NCBI RefSeq assembly: GCF_012927185.1
Contig: NZ_JABBGB010000001.1
Span: 620,001 to 684,000 of the forward strand
Length of the DNA stretch: 64,000 nucleotides
Direction: 5' to 3'
Origin: Pseudoflavitalea sp. G-6-1-2
GTDB lineage: Bacteria > Bacteroidota > Bacteroidia > Chitinophagales > Chitinophagaceae
Shown here: positions 51,116 to 60,208 of the stretch, in pieces
Layout of the letters: every line of letters starts with the position of its first letter
Numbering within the stretch: position 1 is the first letter of the stretch
Notes under the pieces: model-generated
Told to the model about the DNA's origin: nothing
Databases searched by the model: none
What the model saw: only the letters and a program-made list of their open reading frames with translations
Program-made: the position numbers and the translations under genes

Positions 51116-53830
51116 TCATTTCTTCTTTCCACCGAACTGACTGAAGTTATACAGGAAACTTACCATCACGTATTGCTGCAATACCTGCACCTGAACATCC
51201 TGCACATAAGTGGCGGTCATGCTTCGGTTAACATTGCTGTTTTGCTTCAGTATATCGTAAATGGCAACCCTAAGAACTCCTTTGTTATCCTTCAGTATCT
51301 GATACATAGCCGCAGCATTCCATGAGGTAATGCTTTTCCTGAAGCCTGGTGCGATATTGCTGTTGTAGATATATCCCACATTGTTTTCGATGATCAGTCT
51401 TTTAGGCCAGTTGAGAAACAGATCTACTGACAATTGATGCGAAACATTAGAAACACTCTGTTGTGCATTGGGATTGTATTTCGAGTCGCTGATGCGAATA
51501 AAATATGATGGCATAATGTTGATCAGATCTTTGTAGGTGCCACTAACAAACAAGCGACCCATCCAGTTGTAAAGCCTGGTTTCTACCTTTTGTTTACTCA
51601 CCATCGAAATATCACGTCTTACTTCAGCCCCTAATGTTGAATTCATTCTGAAATTGAAATCCTTTGCCTTCCATGATTTACTCAGCGTCAAATTTCCATT
51701 GACAGCATAGTTACCGTTAATGTTGATGGGTTTCATAGTTTGTTTGTCTACATCGAAATCAATTTCAGTTCCAATCATGTTCGATGTTACATTTAAACCC
51801 AGGCCACCATACCAGTAACACTGCCCCTTCGATTGCCGTACAGTCAGATTAAGGTTATGATTGAATGCCGGTTTCAAATCGGGATTTCCTAAGGTGATCA
51901 ATAGCGGATTGCTGTTATCCGGCACAGGCTGCAATTGCTGTGCAGTAGGCTGTTCGCTTCTGCCGTTGTAGGCAAATGATACTTCTCCCGTTTTACTCAT
52001 CTGCCAGGTGAAATTAGCTGACGGAAAATAGTTCAGGTATTTCTGATCCATATCCTTTTGTATGAGTGAGGTATTCTGTTGCCTGAGCCATTGCAGGCCT
52101 AGCCCGGTACTCGCACGGAATCTGTTGTTTTTGAAATAATTAAAACTCACGTCGGGGTTGCTGATTTCCGACCTGTTGGTGAATGCATCAGACAACTCCG
52201 GATCTATCAGATCATATTGCTTTGTTTCGGGATTGAACTTATGGGTGGCTTTATCTGAATTTCCCTTGGTTACAGAATAGCTGTAACGGAATAAAACATT
52301 CAGGTCCTTTAAGATCGGTTCTGTATATCCGATAGATAATAAATACGTATTATTTTTCCCATTTGATTTGCTCTGCTGATCGAGATTAACAACAGAGTCG
52401 GTGAGATCATCTTTAAGTATCCACTTTCGACCAGCGTTGTAATCTTCTCCATTTGTTTTGGAATTTCCATAGCTGAGGTTCATTGAAAGGCTTCGCCCTT
52501 CTTTTTTGAACCGGTGCCCGATAAAGAACTCTGCCGCGAAGTTATCTGAAGTACTCTTGCCATTCAATGTATTTACGCTTGTGTTGATCAGTTTGCCTGA
52601 AATATCCCTGGTGCTGGCATCATTGTTCGACCAGGGTTTCGAATCATCTCTATTGAAGCCCATCGTCAAATTCATGCTGGTACTGGAGTCTGGTCTATAA
52701 TCCAGATTCACATTTACTCTGTGATTGGAGCCTGTATTATTGTTGCTGTTCACAGAATTGTAAAATGCATTTTTTGTTTCGGTGATATTCTGGCGCTGTG
52801 TTTTGGTAACGTTCTCGTAGAAAGACCGGTTGTAAAAATAACTGCTGCTCAGCGTGAGTTTCGGACTGAACACATTGGTGAAATTCAATCCCCCGGACTT
52901 ATTATCGGTAAACCCTGTTCCTCCCCCGCCTAAACTGCTTTGTGCGCTGGCGATACTGAAACTACCACCACCATAACTGCCACGATTGGTGTTGTTCCCA
53001 TTGGCCAGAACAGCTATCTGTTTAGTCTTGGAAAAGCTGTTTAAATTAACGCCGCCTTCATATCTTTTTTCAGAACCGTAACCACCTGATGCCCTGCCAA
53101 ACCATCCCTGATTCTGATCTTTTTTCAACGTAAGGTTCAGTACTTTGTTTTCGTTGCCCGTGGTAGTTTTGTTGAACTGCGCTTCTCTCGTTTTGTAATC
53201 GACCACCTGAACTTTATCGATGATATTTTTCGGAAGGTTTTTCAATGCCACCATCGGATCATTCGCAAAAAAGTCTTTGCCATCGATGGTGATCTTCTCG
53301 ATCTTTTTCCCGTTCATGGTAAGATTGCCTTTTGAATCCACATCGATACCGGGCAGCTGCCTCACGAGATCTTCAAGCACTGCATTGGGAACTGTTTTGA
53401 AAGCGCCGGCATTGAATTCGATGGTATCTTTCTTGATCACCATCGGCGGTCGCATTCCCACTACCATTACCTCTTCCAGCTCCTTCACGCTTTTGCCCAA
53501 ACGGATGGTGCCGAGCATGGCTTCTGATTGATCTTCGGGAATGGTGAATTCCTGCAAATGACTTTTGAGACCGTTATAAGAAATGAGGAGTTTACAGGGT
53601 GTAGCCACAGGTACATCCTTTATCTGAAACTCACCTTTACGGTTGGTGAGCACATAATTTACAAGAGAAGAATCTTTCTGAAGAAAAACTGAGATGGTAG
53701 CAGCTTCTACGGGCTGCCGGTTGGCAGAATCCTGCACTAACCCCTTCACCACACCAAAACGTGCACGTTGTGCCTGCACTGTGCAGGCAAGTAATAAAAG
53801 TACGGCAAATATTCCTCCGCTCAACCGCAT
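51116..53830 (-). CDS. TonB-dependent-receptor-like outer-membrane beta-barrel protein (OMP_b-brl_3 group)
   Basis: 904 residues. Signal peptide (GIFAVLLLLACTVQAQ), CarboxypepD-reg-like domain at about 28-110 (GVVKGLVQDSANRQPVEAA), a plug-like part with LEEVMVVGMRPPMVIKKDT and VLEDLVRQLPGIDVDSKG, and a barrel ending FLYNFSQFGGKKK. No SusD partner is adjacent, which separates it from the two SusC proteins. This group includes peptide and metal uptake receptors; substrate unknown. The gap to the divergent gene at 53955 holds an 18-bp palindrome that may be its operator. Confidence 0.9.
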   Translation of the reverse strand: MRLSGGIFAVLLLLACTVQAQRARFGVVKGLVQDSANRQPVEAATISVFLQKDSSLVNYVLTNRKGEFQIKDVPVATPCKLLISYNGLKSHLQEFTIPEDQSEAMLGTIRLGKSVKELEEVMVVGMRPPMVIKKDTIEFNAGAFKTVPNAVLEDLVRQLPGIDVDSKGNLTMNGKKIEKITIDGKDFFANDPMVALKNLPKNIIDKVQVVDYKTREAQFNKTTTGNENKVLNLTLKKDQNQGWFGRASGGYGSEKRYEGGVNLNSFSKTKQIAVLANGNNTNRGSYGGGSFSIASAQSSLGGGGTGFTDNKSGGLNFTNVFSPKLTLSSSYFYNRSFYENVTKTQRQNITETKNAFYNSVNSNNNTGSNHRVNVNLDYRPDSSTSMNLTMGFNRDDSKPWSNNDASTRDISGKLINTSVNTLNGKSTSDNFAAEFFIGHRFKKEGRSLSMNLSYGNSKTNGEDYNAGRKWILKDDLTDSVVNLDQQSKSNGKNNTYLLSIGYTEPILKDLNVLFRYSYSVTKGNSDKATHKFNPETKQYDLIDPELSDAFTNRSEISNPDVSFNYFKNNRFRASTGLGLQWLRQQNTSLIQKDMDQKYLNYFPSANFTWQMSKTGEVSFAYNGRSEQPTAQQLQPVPDNSNPLLITLGNPDLKPAFNHNLNLTVRQSKGQCYWYGGLGLNVTSNMIGTEIDFDVDKQTMKPININGNYAVNGNLTLSKSWKAKDFNFRMNSTLGAEVRRDISMVSKQKVETRLYNWMGRLFVSGTYKDLINIMPSYFIRISDSKYNPNAQQSVSNVSHQLSVDLFLNWPKRLIIENNVGYIYNSNIAPGFRKSITSWNAAAMYQILKDNKGVLRVAIYDILKQNSNVNRSMTATYVQDVQVQVLQQYVMVSFLYNFSQFGGKKK

Positions 53831-53880
53831 ACCCGGATAAGGTTAATTATTGCAGAGGATCATTAAAAAAATAAGATGCT

Positions 53881-53898
53881 ATACCAGCAGGCTGGTAT
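53881..53898. promoter_or_regulatory. Palindrome between divergent genes, candidate operator
   Basis: ATACCAGC-AG-GCTGGTAT: two perfect 8-bp arms around 2 bp. It has no T run, so it is not a terminator. Lies 51 nt upstream of the barrel-protein ATG (53830) and 57 nt upstream of the ATG at 53955. Typical of a dimeric regulator's binding site. Confidence 0.5.
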
Positions 53899-53954
53899 TC
53901 GTACATTTATGTCGGGATAGTAAATTTAATTAATTGAGTGCAGAAAAAAGCATA

Positions 53955-54257
53955 ATGTTTGTTAAGGAAAATCTTTCTCCCATTTTTGATATTCAGGATA
54001 ATGGAGCGGAAGATTTTGAACAGCGGCTGGCCGAAAAAATCAACCTGCTGGTGGCAAACGATTTTTCCGGGCTAGTGAACATATTGTACCGGATAGATGT
54101 AAGTGAGCTCAAAGTAAGGCAGGCTTTGAAAGACAACCCGGATCAGGATGCCGGCTCACTGATCGCAACATTGATCATCGCACGGATGCTGCACAAATAC
54201 AAAATGAGGGAGCAGTTCAGGCCAAACTCCGACATTCCGGATGACGAGAAATGGTGA
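53955..54257 (+). CDS. Small conserved protein of unknown function
   Basis: 100 residues from the ATG at 53955 (a TTG seven codons earlier is a weaker alternative start). No signal peptide or membrane span; acidic, probably all-helical (FEQRLAEKINLLVANDF, LVNILYRIDVSELKVRQAL, GSLIATLIIARMLHKYK). The frame is followed after 20 nt by the GNAT-like gene on the same strand, so they are likely co-transcribed. A TACATTTA near-match to the -7 box lies at 53904-53911. Family not recognised. Confidence 0.7.
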   Translation: MFVKENLSPIFDIQDNGAEDFEQRLAEKINLLVANDFSGLVNILYRIDVSELKVRQALKDNPDQDAGSLIATLIIARMLHKYKMREQFRPNSDIPDDEKW

Positions 54258-54277
54258 ATTATAGCTAGTTTCGCACC

Positions 54278-55399
54278 ATGAACGTCATAGAGGTAAATGA
54301 CCCCCGCGCCGCAGCGGAGTTTATTGAATTCCCAGGGAAATTATACAAAAACGACAAAAACTGGATCAGTCCGCTCCACTCCGATGTGGAAGCGGTTTTC
54401 GATCCGAAAAGGAATGTATTTTTCTCACATGGCGTATGCACCCGCTGGTTGCTCAAAAACGACAATGGCCAAACTATCGGCCGCATTGCTGCCTTCGTAA
54501 ATGAAGAGAAAGCCCATAAAAACCAGCAGCCCACCGGCGGTGTCGGATTCTTCGAATGCATCGACGATCAGAAAGCAGCCTTTCTGCTGCTCGATACAGC
54601 CAAAGCCTGGCTGCAGGGTCACGGAATGAAAGCGATGGATGGCCCCATCAACTTCGGAGAGAACGACAAATTCTGGGGTCTCCTCATCGAAGGGTTCAAG
54701 CCACCCAGCCTCGGCATGAACTACAACCCTCCCTACTACATCGATTTCTTCGAAGCTTACGGCTTCAAAAAGCAATACGACCAGTTCACCAATTTTCTGG
54801 ACGCCCGAATTCCGCTTCCGGAAAGGTTCACCAAAATTGCCGACTGGGTAATGCGGAAACCCGGCTACAGCTTTAAGCATTTCGACAAAAAGCATTTCGA
54901 TAAATTCGCTGCCGATTTTCAGGAGATCTACAACAATGCCTGGAGCGATTTCGAGAACTTCACTCCCATCGAAATGGGCACCATCAAAGAAAGCTTCCGT
55001 CAGATGCAGGCCATCATGGATGAGAAGATCATCTGGTTTGCCTACTTCAACGACGAGCCCATTGCGTTTGTACTTTGTCTCCCCGATGTGAACCAGATTC
55101 TCCGTCACGTAAACGGCAAGCTCGATCTCTGGGGCAAACTGAAATTCGTGTGGTACAAACGACGCACAAAGATCGACAGGCTCCGCATCATCATCATGGG
55201 ATGCAAAAAGAAATACCAGAATCACGGCGTTGAGTCGGCGTTGATCCGCTGTCTGCAACTGGAGGTCCTTCCCCGCAATACCATCAAGGGCGTAGAACTC
55301 GCATGGGTAGGCGATTTCAACGACAAGATGATGAGCATTCACGAAGCCACCGGCGCTACGCGCGATAAAGTTCACCGCACATACAGACTGATATTTTAA
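54278..55399 (+). CDS. GNAT-like N-acyltransferase-fold protein
   Basis: 373 residues, no signal. An N-terminal half with FIEFPGKLYKNDKNWISPL and GGVGFFECIDDQKAAFLLLDTAKAWL, then GPINFGENDKFWGLLIEGFKPPS, and a C-terminal half with IIMGCKKKYQNHGVESALI that looks like the acetyl-CoA-binding segment of the GNAT fold (Q/R-x-x-G-x-A position partly kept). Two GNAT-like folds in tandem seem likely. Substrate unknown. Ends at a 21-bp bidirectional terminator. Confidence 0.75.
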   Translation: MNVIEVNDPRAAAEFIEFPGKLYKNDKNWISPLHSDVEAVFDPKRNVFFSHGVCTRWLLKNDNGQTIGRIAAFVNEEKAHKNQQPTGGVGFFECIDDQKAAFLLLDTAKAWLQGHGMKAMDGPINFGENDKFWGLLIEGFKPPSLGMNYNPPYYIDFFEAYGFKKQYDQFTNFLDARIPLPERFTKIADWVMRKPGYSFKHFDKKHFDKFAADFQEIYNNAWSDFENFTPIEMGTIKESFRQMQAIMDEKIIWFAYFNDEPIAFVLCLPDVNQILRHVNGKLDLWGKLKFVWYKRRTKIDRLRIIIMGCKKKYQNHGVESALIRCLQLEVLPRNTIKGVELAWVGDFNDKMMSIHEATGATRDKVHRTYRLIF

Positions 55400-55422
55400 T
55401 TACACAACATCGAATAGTACAA

Positions 55423-55469
55423 TAAAAGAATCGCCCGCTGATTGTGTCAGCGGGCGATTCTTTTATTGG
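55423..55469. terminator. Bidirectional terminator with 21-bp perfect stem
   Basis: Arms 55423-55443 and 55449-55469 (core AATCGCCCGCTGA / TCAGCGGGCGATT), 5-nt loop TTGTG, with A/T-rich outer arms giving a T-rich tail on both strands. The flanking genes converge here. Confidence 0.9.
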
Positions 55470-55483
55470 TGGGATTTCTATCC

Positions 55484-56146
55484 TTATTTTTCGAATTGCA
55501 GCTCCTTCACTTTCTCCTTGTCCTCTTTCTCTTTCTTCAGATCGAACATCGTTCCGAACACATGATCCCAGATAGTGGAGCTAACGCCATACCCCTTGCC
55601 TTCGTCTTTGTAGTGATGCAGGTGGTGATTGCGCCAAAGCCCCTTCATCCATTTGAATGGTGGGTTCCATGCGTGAATAGCGTAGTGCATGGTTCCGTAC
55701 ATCAGGTATCCGAGAATGAATCCGGGAAAGAACATGAACACATTTTTTCCCATCAGCAGGTACATGATGCCGAAGATAGTGCCGGAGATGAGCAGGCTGG
55801 GAATAGGTGGCATAAAAAGCCTTTCCTTATCGCGTGGGTAATGATGGTGGTTGCCATGCATTACGTAGATGAATTTTCTTCCACGCTCGCTTTCAGCGAT
55901 CATATGGAACACCCAGCGGTGCATGATGTATTCGAAGAACGTCCAGAAAAATATACCGGCGAGATAGAGCAACGCAATACGCCATCCTTCAAAACCGAGC
56001 CTGGCGGCTGCGTACCAGGGCATCCCTATAAATACCGGCACATACATTCCCCAAATGATAAGCGGGTGTGTCTTTGTCAGCATTTCCAGGTAACGGTTCC
56101 TGAATAATTGTGCCTGGCCCTTATTGTGAATCTTCTCGAATTTCAT
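55484..56146 (-). CDS. Fatty-acid hydroxylase (sterol desaturase family, FA2H-like)
   Basis: 220 residues from the ATG at 56144-56146. Integral membrane di-iron enzyme: several spans and the histidine clusters HRWVFH, HGNHHHYPRDKERL, HYAIHAW, and HHLHHYKDEGKGYG. The motif order is that of fatty-acid 2-hydroxylases acting on acyl chains of ceramide-type lipids. Bacteroidota make sphingolipids and sulfonolipids, so 2-hydroxylation of their acyl chains is a fitting role, by inference. Downstream of the desaturase gene by 40 nt. Confidence 0.88.
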   Translation of the reverse strand: MKFEKIHNKGQAQLFRNRYLEMLTKTHPLIIWGMYVPVFIGMPWYAAARLGFEGWRIALLYLAGIFFWTFFEYIMHRWVFHMIAESERGRKFIYVMHGNHHHYPRDKERLFMPPIPSLLISGTIFGIMYLLMGKNVFMFFPGFILGYLMYGTMHYAIHAWNPPFKWMKGLWRNHHLHHYKDEGKGYGVSSTIWDHVFGTMFDLKKEKEDKEKVKELQFEK

Positions 56147-56186
56147 ATTTCCCAGGTTTGAGACAAAAATAGTACAAGATTCGCGC

Positions 56187-57290
56187 CTACATCGTTTCTT
56201 CAAAGATATTTTCCGTAGCTCCCTGCTGCTTCAGCAGCCGGAAATGGTTGCGCAAACTTACCCTGAGCGAGTATTGCCGGTAAGGCAGATCGTACTCTCT
56301 GGCATAACGCTGAAGCAGTCCTGTAATTTCAGGATAATACACATGATTCACATTCGGGAACAAATGGTGCACTACATGGAAATTGAAAGATCCCATGAAG
56401 AACCGAACGAACCAGTTATCGTGCGATACATCGTTGGTGGTGGTGAGCATGTGCATCATCCAGCTATGCGGCAGTTTGTTCTGTTCGTCGGGCAATGGAA
56501 ATTCCGAATCTGTATTCGCATGAGGACTCAGCAAAACCATCAGCGAAAAAATACTGGCCGTGAACAGCATGATGAGGAAACCCGCAACGATCTTCAGCCA
56601 TGCCACCGACAACAACCATTTCGGTATCACCAGCAGATAGAACAGAAATGCCGCTTTGAAAAGAAACAGTTTTACATATTCATGTTTAGGGATGTCCGCA
56701 AGCTTCCAGATGGTTTTCCGCTTATTGAAGAAATCTTTGAAGTCGCGTATCAGCAGCCAGTTGAACAGATAGAGCGGATACAGCAATGGCAGATAAATAT
56801 GCTGATACCGGTGAACCGGCAACGCATGGCCTGTAGGAAATATTCTGGCAAGACTGCTCTGCTCGATGTCGGTATCCCATCCGTTTACATTGGGATAATT
56901 GTGGTGAAAACGCACATGGCGTAATCTCCACACAAAACTGTTCGCTCCCATAAAATCGAAGAAGTAAACGTACAATTCATTCAGCCATTTTTTGTTAAAG
57001 ATGGTGCCATGTACGGCATCGTGAATGGTGTTCAGAAAAATCACCACCAGCATTACTCCCAACATGAAATAGCTGGCATAAAACACAAACGGATTATTGC
57101 CCCATAACAACAATGACGTGTAAGTGGCTATGTATAAAAGCGGGAATAATAATGCTTTAAAAACAATATTCTTCCGGCGCTCAGGTTCGAGTTTGCCAAT
57201 GAGTTCATTGACATCCTTCCTCAATTGTTGAAACGCGGCTTCAGCCGCGGAATTACTTTTGTTGAACTGTGGTTTGATTGCCTTCTCCAT
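56187..57290 (-). CDS. Membrane fatty-acid desaturase
   Basis: 367 residues. Four main spans and the three His boxes of the acyl-lipid desaturases: HDAVHG (about 98), HVRFHHNYPNV (about 133) and HVVHHLFPNVNH (about 310). A di-iron enzyme that puts a double bond in an acyl chain or sphingoid base in the inner membrane. First gene of a two-gene unit with the hydroxylase; both enzymes modify membrane lipids. Two direct repeats TTTGTTCAA lie 76-108 nt upstream and may serve its regulation. Confidence 0.9.
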   Translation of the reverse strand: MEKAIKPQFNKSNSAAEAAFQQLRKDVNELIGKLEPERRKNIVFKALLFPLLYIATYTSLLLWGNNPFVFYASYFMLGVMLVVIFLNTIHDAVHGTIFNKKWLNELYVYFFDFMGANSFVWRLRHVRFHHNYPNVNGWDTDIEQSSLARIFPTGHALPVHRYQHIYLPLLYPLYLFNWLLIRDFKDFFNKRKTIWKLADIPKHEYVKLFLFKAAFLFYLLVIPKWLLSVAWLKIVAGFLIMLFTASIFSLMVLLSPHANTDSEFPLPDEQNKLPHSWMMHMLTTTNDVSHDNWFVRFFMGSFNFHVVHHLFPNVNHVYYPEITGLLQRYAREYDLPYRQYSLRVSLRNHFRLLKQQGATENIFEETM

Positions 57291-57365
57291 AACAAAAACG
57301 GTTTTCTGTTACGTATGGTATCGGTTGAGAAGGGGGCTTTCGCTAATAAACCATCAGGCGAATTT

Positions 57366-57398
57366 TTTGTTCAACAACAGATCAATTGTTTTGTTCAA
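57366..57398. promoter_or_regulatory. Direct repeats TTTGTTCAA upstream of the desaturase gene
   Basis: TTTGTTCAA at 57366-57374 and 57390-57398, 24 nt apart (about two helical turns), with a TTGTTCAACAA palindrome overlapping the first copy. Position -76 to -108 from the desaturase ATG. A candidate regulator site, weak on its own. Confidence 0.3.
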
Positions 57399-57433
57399 AA
57401 AATGGCGCTCAGTAACGTTGATGGGTGCTCTTT

Positions 57434-58219
57434 TTATGGGAGGGATGGGAGGCCCAGTTCATCTATTCGTACCAGCTGATAGCCATTGTACTTCAGAAAC
57501 CGGATAAGTTCCGGCAGGCGGTTGTAGAGCTTATCGGGCCGCTTGGGGTCGGTGCCGAAATGCAGCAACAGAATAAACCCATTCAGTCCGGCAGCATTGC
57601 CCTGCGCATATTTCTTAATGGAATTCAGCACCACTTCAGTACTCCGGTAATTCTTCATATCGGGGGTAGTGTAATCTGCATTGCTGAGTGTGCCGGGTGT
57701 AAAATTGATCAGCTGCAAACCTTCAGCCTTTGTCCATTCGGCAATAGTATTGTTGTACCATTCAAAGGGAGGAAGGAAGAAATGCGCGTCGGATTTTGCA
57801 ATCCCGAAACGAGCCATGGCGGCGTAGTTCTTCCGGAGATCTTTGCTGAATTGCTGCTGCGTTACGAGCAGACTGTCGCGTTTGGTCCAGTCGCAATAAA
57901 GCAGGTGCTGATCACTGTGAGGTCCGAGATAATGCCCCTGTTCTTTCAACCGGCGGATGGCAGATTTGAATGGCTTTGCCCGATAGAATCTTCCGGTGAA
58001 GAAGAAAGATGCTTTCACATTCTCCTGCTTCAATGTGTTGATGATGGTATCGGCCCCATCACCAAATTCGTCTGCCGTAAAAACGATGGCCATTCTCTTT
58101 ACTGTGGTATCTGCTCTGATGATGGCTCCCTGCACCACTTGTTGCGATTGTGCAGTTGCCGCAACCGACATCAAAAACAACATCACGGGTATTAGTGAAA
58201 AGTTTCGCTGGATATTCAT
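57434..58219 (-). CDS. Secreted NodB-type polysaccharide deacetylase
   Basis: 261 residues. Signal peptide LIPVMLFLMSVAATAQ. NodB homology domain: motif 1 reads AIVFTADEFGDG (Asp/Glu in place of the usual Asp-Asp), motif 2 GPHSDQHLLYCD (the metal His pair), motif 3 FFLPPFEWYN, and motif 5 ILLLHFGTDP. The enzyme removes N- or O-acetyl groups from a polysaccharide in the periplasm or at the surface. Its start lies 8 nt after the serine-hydrolase gene, so they form a unit. Confidence 0.88.
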   Translation of the reverse strand: MNIQRNFSLIPVMLFLMSVAATAQSQQVVQGAIIRADTTVKRMAIVFTADEFGDGADTIINTLKQENVKASFFFTGRFYRAKPFKSAIRRLKEQGHYLGPHSDQHLLYCDWTKRDSLLVTQQQFSKDLRKNYAAMARFGIAKSDAHFFLPPFEWYNNTIAEWTKAEGLQLINFTPGTLSNADYTTPDMKNYRSTEVVLNSIKKYAQGNAAGLNGFILLLHFGTDPKRPDKLYNRLPELIRFLKYNGYQLVRIDELGLPSLP

Positions 58220-58227
58220 AACTGGTC

Positions 58228-59472
58228 TCAGTTCCTGTAATCTATTTTGAATGCTTTGAGATCGGGAGCGAATTCGCGCTTCCGCTGCAATTCATAGTTA
58301 TAAATAATCGTGCCCATTTCTTTGAACCAGGGATATCCGGTTTGTTCGTATTCGTATTTATCATCGTTCAGTATGCCATCTTTGTTTGTGTAGATTGTTC
58401 CACTGAGCATGAACTCTACATTGTTCTTGAAGTCTGCGATGTAAGTGACATCTGTAAGAAATCCATACGACCAGCCGGTCTTATTGAATGCCCGGATGTA
58501 AGGAGGAATTTTTCTGTCGGCTTTGAAGAAAAAGAATTTGGTATAACTGTCGAAGTATTCTGATGTATCGTAAGAGGGATAATCACTCTCCGATGGCATT
58601 TCGCTCATGTACCGATGCAGAAACGCATAGTCGTCTTCTGTGAGTTTAAATCTTTTGCCGGAAGGCGTTGCATCCGGGAACATCACCGCCTGCAGAATCT
58701 GTTGCAGGTATTCCAATGGAAAATTATTATGCGTTGTGAAGTCCATCGGAGACATTATCAGACTGTCTTCGCGGTTGTAGTGCGCATTTCCCACGAATAT
58801 CTTTTTACGGAAATCGAAGTCCTTTGTATTGTAGGCTGGTGGCTGAATGTACAGCAGTTCTGCATAATCTTTGAATCGGATGGGGTTGGTGTGGCGGTTC
58901 TGATCTTCCGTCATGGTTACGAAGCGACGGGTGATGCGTGCATCTTTGTACCCCATTTTCCAGAGTCGCTCGTTGAGCGTTTTTTGTCCTACAAATTCAT
59001 AGAGCCTGTTGTAAGCATCGTTGTCGCTCACGAGGAATATCTTTTTCACGTAGTGCCCAACACTGGGTGCGCCATCTTCCGAAGTGCTGTCGAATACCAC
59101 GCGCGTTTGTTTGTCGTAGGCACTGTCTGTAAGCATTGCCGAAGATTTGGTAACGCCGTACTTACTGAGCGTATTCAGTTTTTCGAGTGCCAGCACTGCG
59201 GTTGGCAGCTTCACCATGGAAGCGGGATTGAAGTACCTGTTCTTGTCTACGTGGAAATAATAGTTTTTGAAACTGGGGTTATTGTCTTTGTCGCGGTTGA
59301 TCTGCGTGTAGATGAACTGATACTGAAAGGTATCAGGCTGATTCAGCACATTGAGCAAAAAGGGACTGGCATTGGTCCGGATCAGTTCTTCCAGCCATTG
59401 ATCTGTTTTCTCCTGTGAATATGAACTGCCAGCAAAAAGGCAAAGCAATAGTACCGCAATCGGATGTTTCAT
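58228..59472 (-). CDS. Periplasmic serine hydrolase of the class-A beta-lactamase-like fold
   Basis: 414 residues from the ATG at 59470-59472 (signal peptide IAVLLLCLFAGSSYS). Penicillin-binding motifs: Ser85-Met-Val-Lys88 (NPASMVKLP), Ser149-Asp-Asn (LVSDNDAYNRL) and Lys-Thr-Gly (FNKTGWSYG). The protein is over 100 residues longer than class-A lactamases because of insertions between SDN and KTG. I see no clear omega-loop Glu, so a peptidase or esterase on cell-wall material is as likely as a lactamase. Operon with the NodB deacetylase (8 nt). Confidence 0.85.
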   Translation of the reverse strand: MKHPIAVLLLCLFAGSSYSQEKTDQWLEELIRTNASPFLLNVLNQPDTFQYQFIYTQINRDKDNNPSFKNYYFHVDKNRYFNPASMVKLPTAVLALEKLNTLSKYGVTKSSAMLTDSAYDKQTRVVFDSTSEDGAPSVGHYVKKIFLVSDNDAYNRLYEFVGQKTLNERLWKMGYKDARITRRFVTMTEDQNRHTNPIRFKDYAELLYIQPPAYNTKDFDFRKKIFVGNAHYNREDSLIMSPMDFTTHNNFPLEYLQQILQAVMFPDATPSGKRFKLTEDDYAFLHRYMSEMPSESDYPSYDTSEYFDSYTKFFFFKADRKIPPYIRAFNKTGWSYGFLTDVTYIADFKNNVEFMLSGTIYTNKDGILNDDKYEYEQTGYPWFKEMGTIIYNYELQRKREFAPDLKAFKIDYRN

Positions 59473-59536
59473 TGGCAAAAGGTACGAACAAAGTTTTTCC
59501 GAAAGCATTGCGTTTTTTTGCAGGGTACAGAAGGGC

Positions 59537-60037
59537 TTATCTTACTTCTGAACTGCCGGAAATACTGGCTTCGCCAGACCTTTTTTCGTAGTGGCCAAGG
59601 TATTTGATGTCCACGTCGCCTTTATAAATCATCATCTGATTTACCAGCTCCTCCGGCTTAACTCTTGCGTTGGTGATATCAAAAGCTTCTGTAGTATTAT
59701 CGTTGTAATTCAGTTCCAGTACTGTTTTCCAGGTGTTGGTAAAATAAACAATGCAAAAGCTGGAGATCCGCTCCCAGCTGACCATTCCATTTTCGCCGAT
59801 GGTAATACCAATATCTTCCAGCGTAATTTCCGGCTGCGGTTTCCACCTTTGTACCAGTACAACAATAAGAAGCACAACAAAAGCAACAATGAAAATTATC
59901 AGGCGAATATTTACTGAATCGCGCTCTCTGGGCCCGCTGGCTTTTATCCAATAAAGAATAATCAGCAGAGGCAGAATGGCAAGCCACTTGCCGAATCTAT
60001 TTGATTTCCGGCCGTAGATCAGAATCGGGAGAGACAT
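59537..60037 (-). CDS. Membrane protein with PH-like cytoplasmic domain (unknown function)
   Basis: 166 residues from the ATG at 60035-60037. Two membrane spans (about 18-32 LAILPLLIILYWI, and 46-66 IRLIIFIVAFVVLLIVVLV), then a beta-rich domain (EITLEDIGITIGENGMVSWERISSF, VLELNYNDNTTEAFDIT) reminiscent of bacterial PH domains. No enzymatic motif. Stand-alone gene, 64 nt from the serine hydrolase gene and divergent from the fumarylacetoacetase-like gene. Confidence 0.75.
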   Translation of the reverse strand: MSLPILIYGRKSNRFGKWLAILPLLIILYWIKASGPRERDSVNIRLIIFIVAFVVLLIVVLVQRWKPQPEITLEDIGITIGENGMVSWERISSFCIVYFTNTWKTVLELNYNDNTTEAFDITNARVKPEELVNQMMIYKGDVDIKYLGHYEKRSGEASISGSSEVR

Positions 60038-60208
60038 AGGTTGGGGTTTATTCAATAAAATAGAAAAAACCGCCGGAATCTGCAAGGCCTGCACAACCAC
60101 TGCTCCAGAATAATGCAGTGCTGGTCAAAATTACCGTTATCAGTCCATCGGAACAGGCGGGTTTACGAACGATTGTTTTATCTTGCAGCCCTCAATAAAT
60201 GTCATTTT

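Noticed and set aside
54425-55375. 316-codon minus-strand frame opposite the GNAT-like gene
   Set aside because: Overlaps the whole plus-strand gene, which has a sensible start, operon spacing and terminator.
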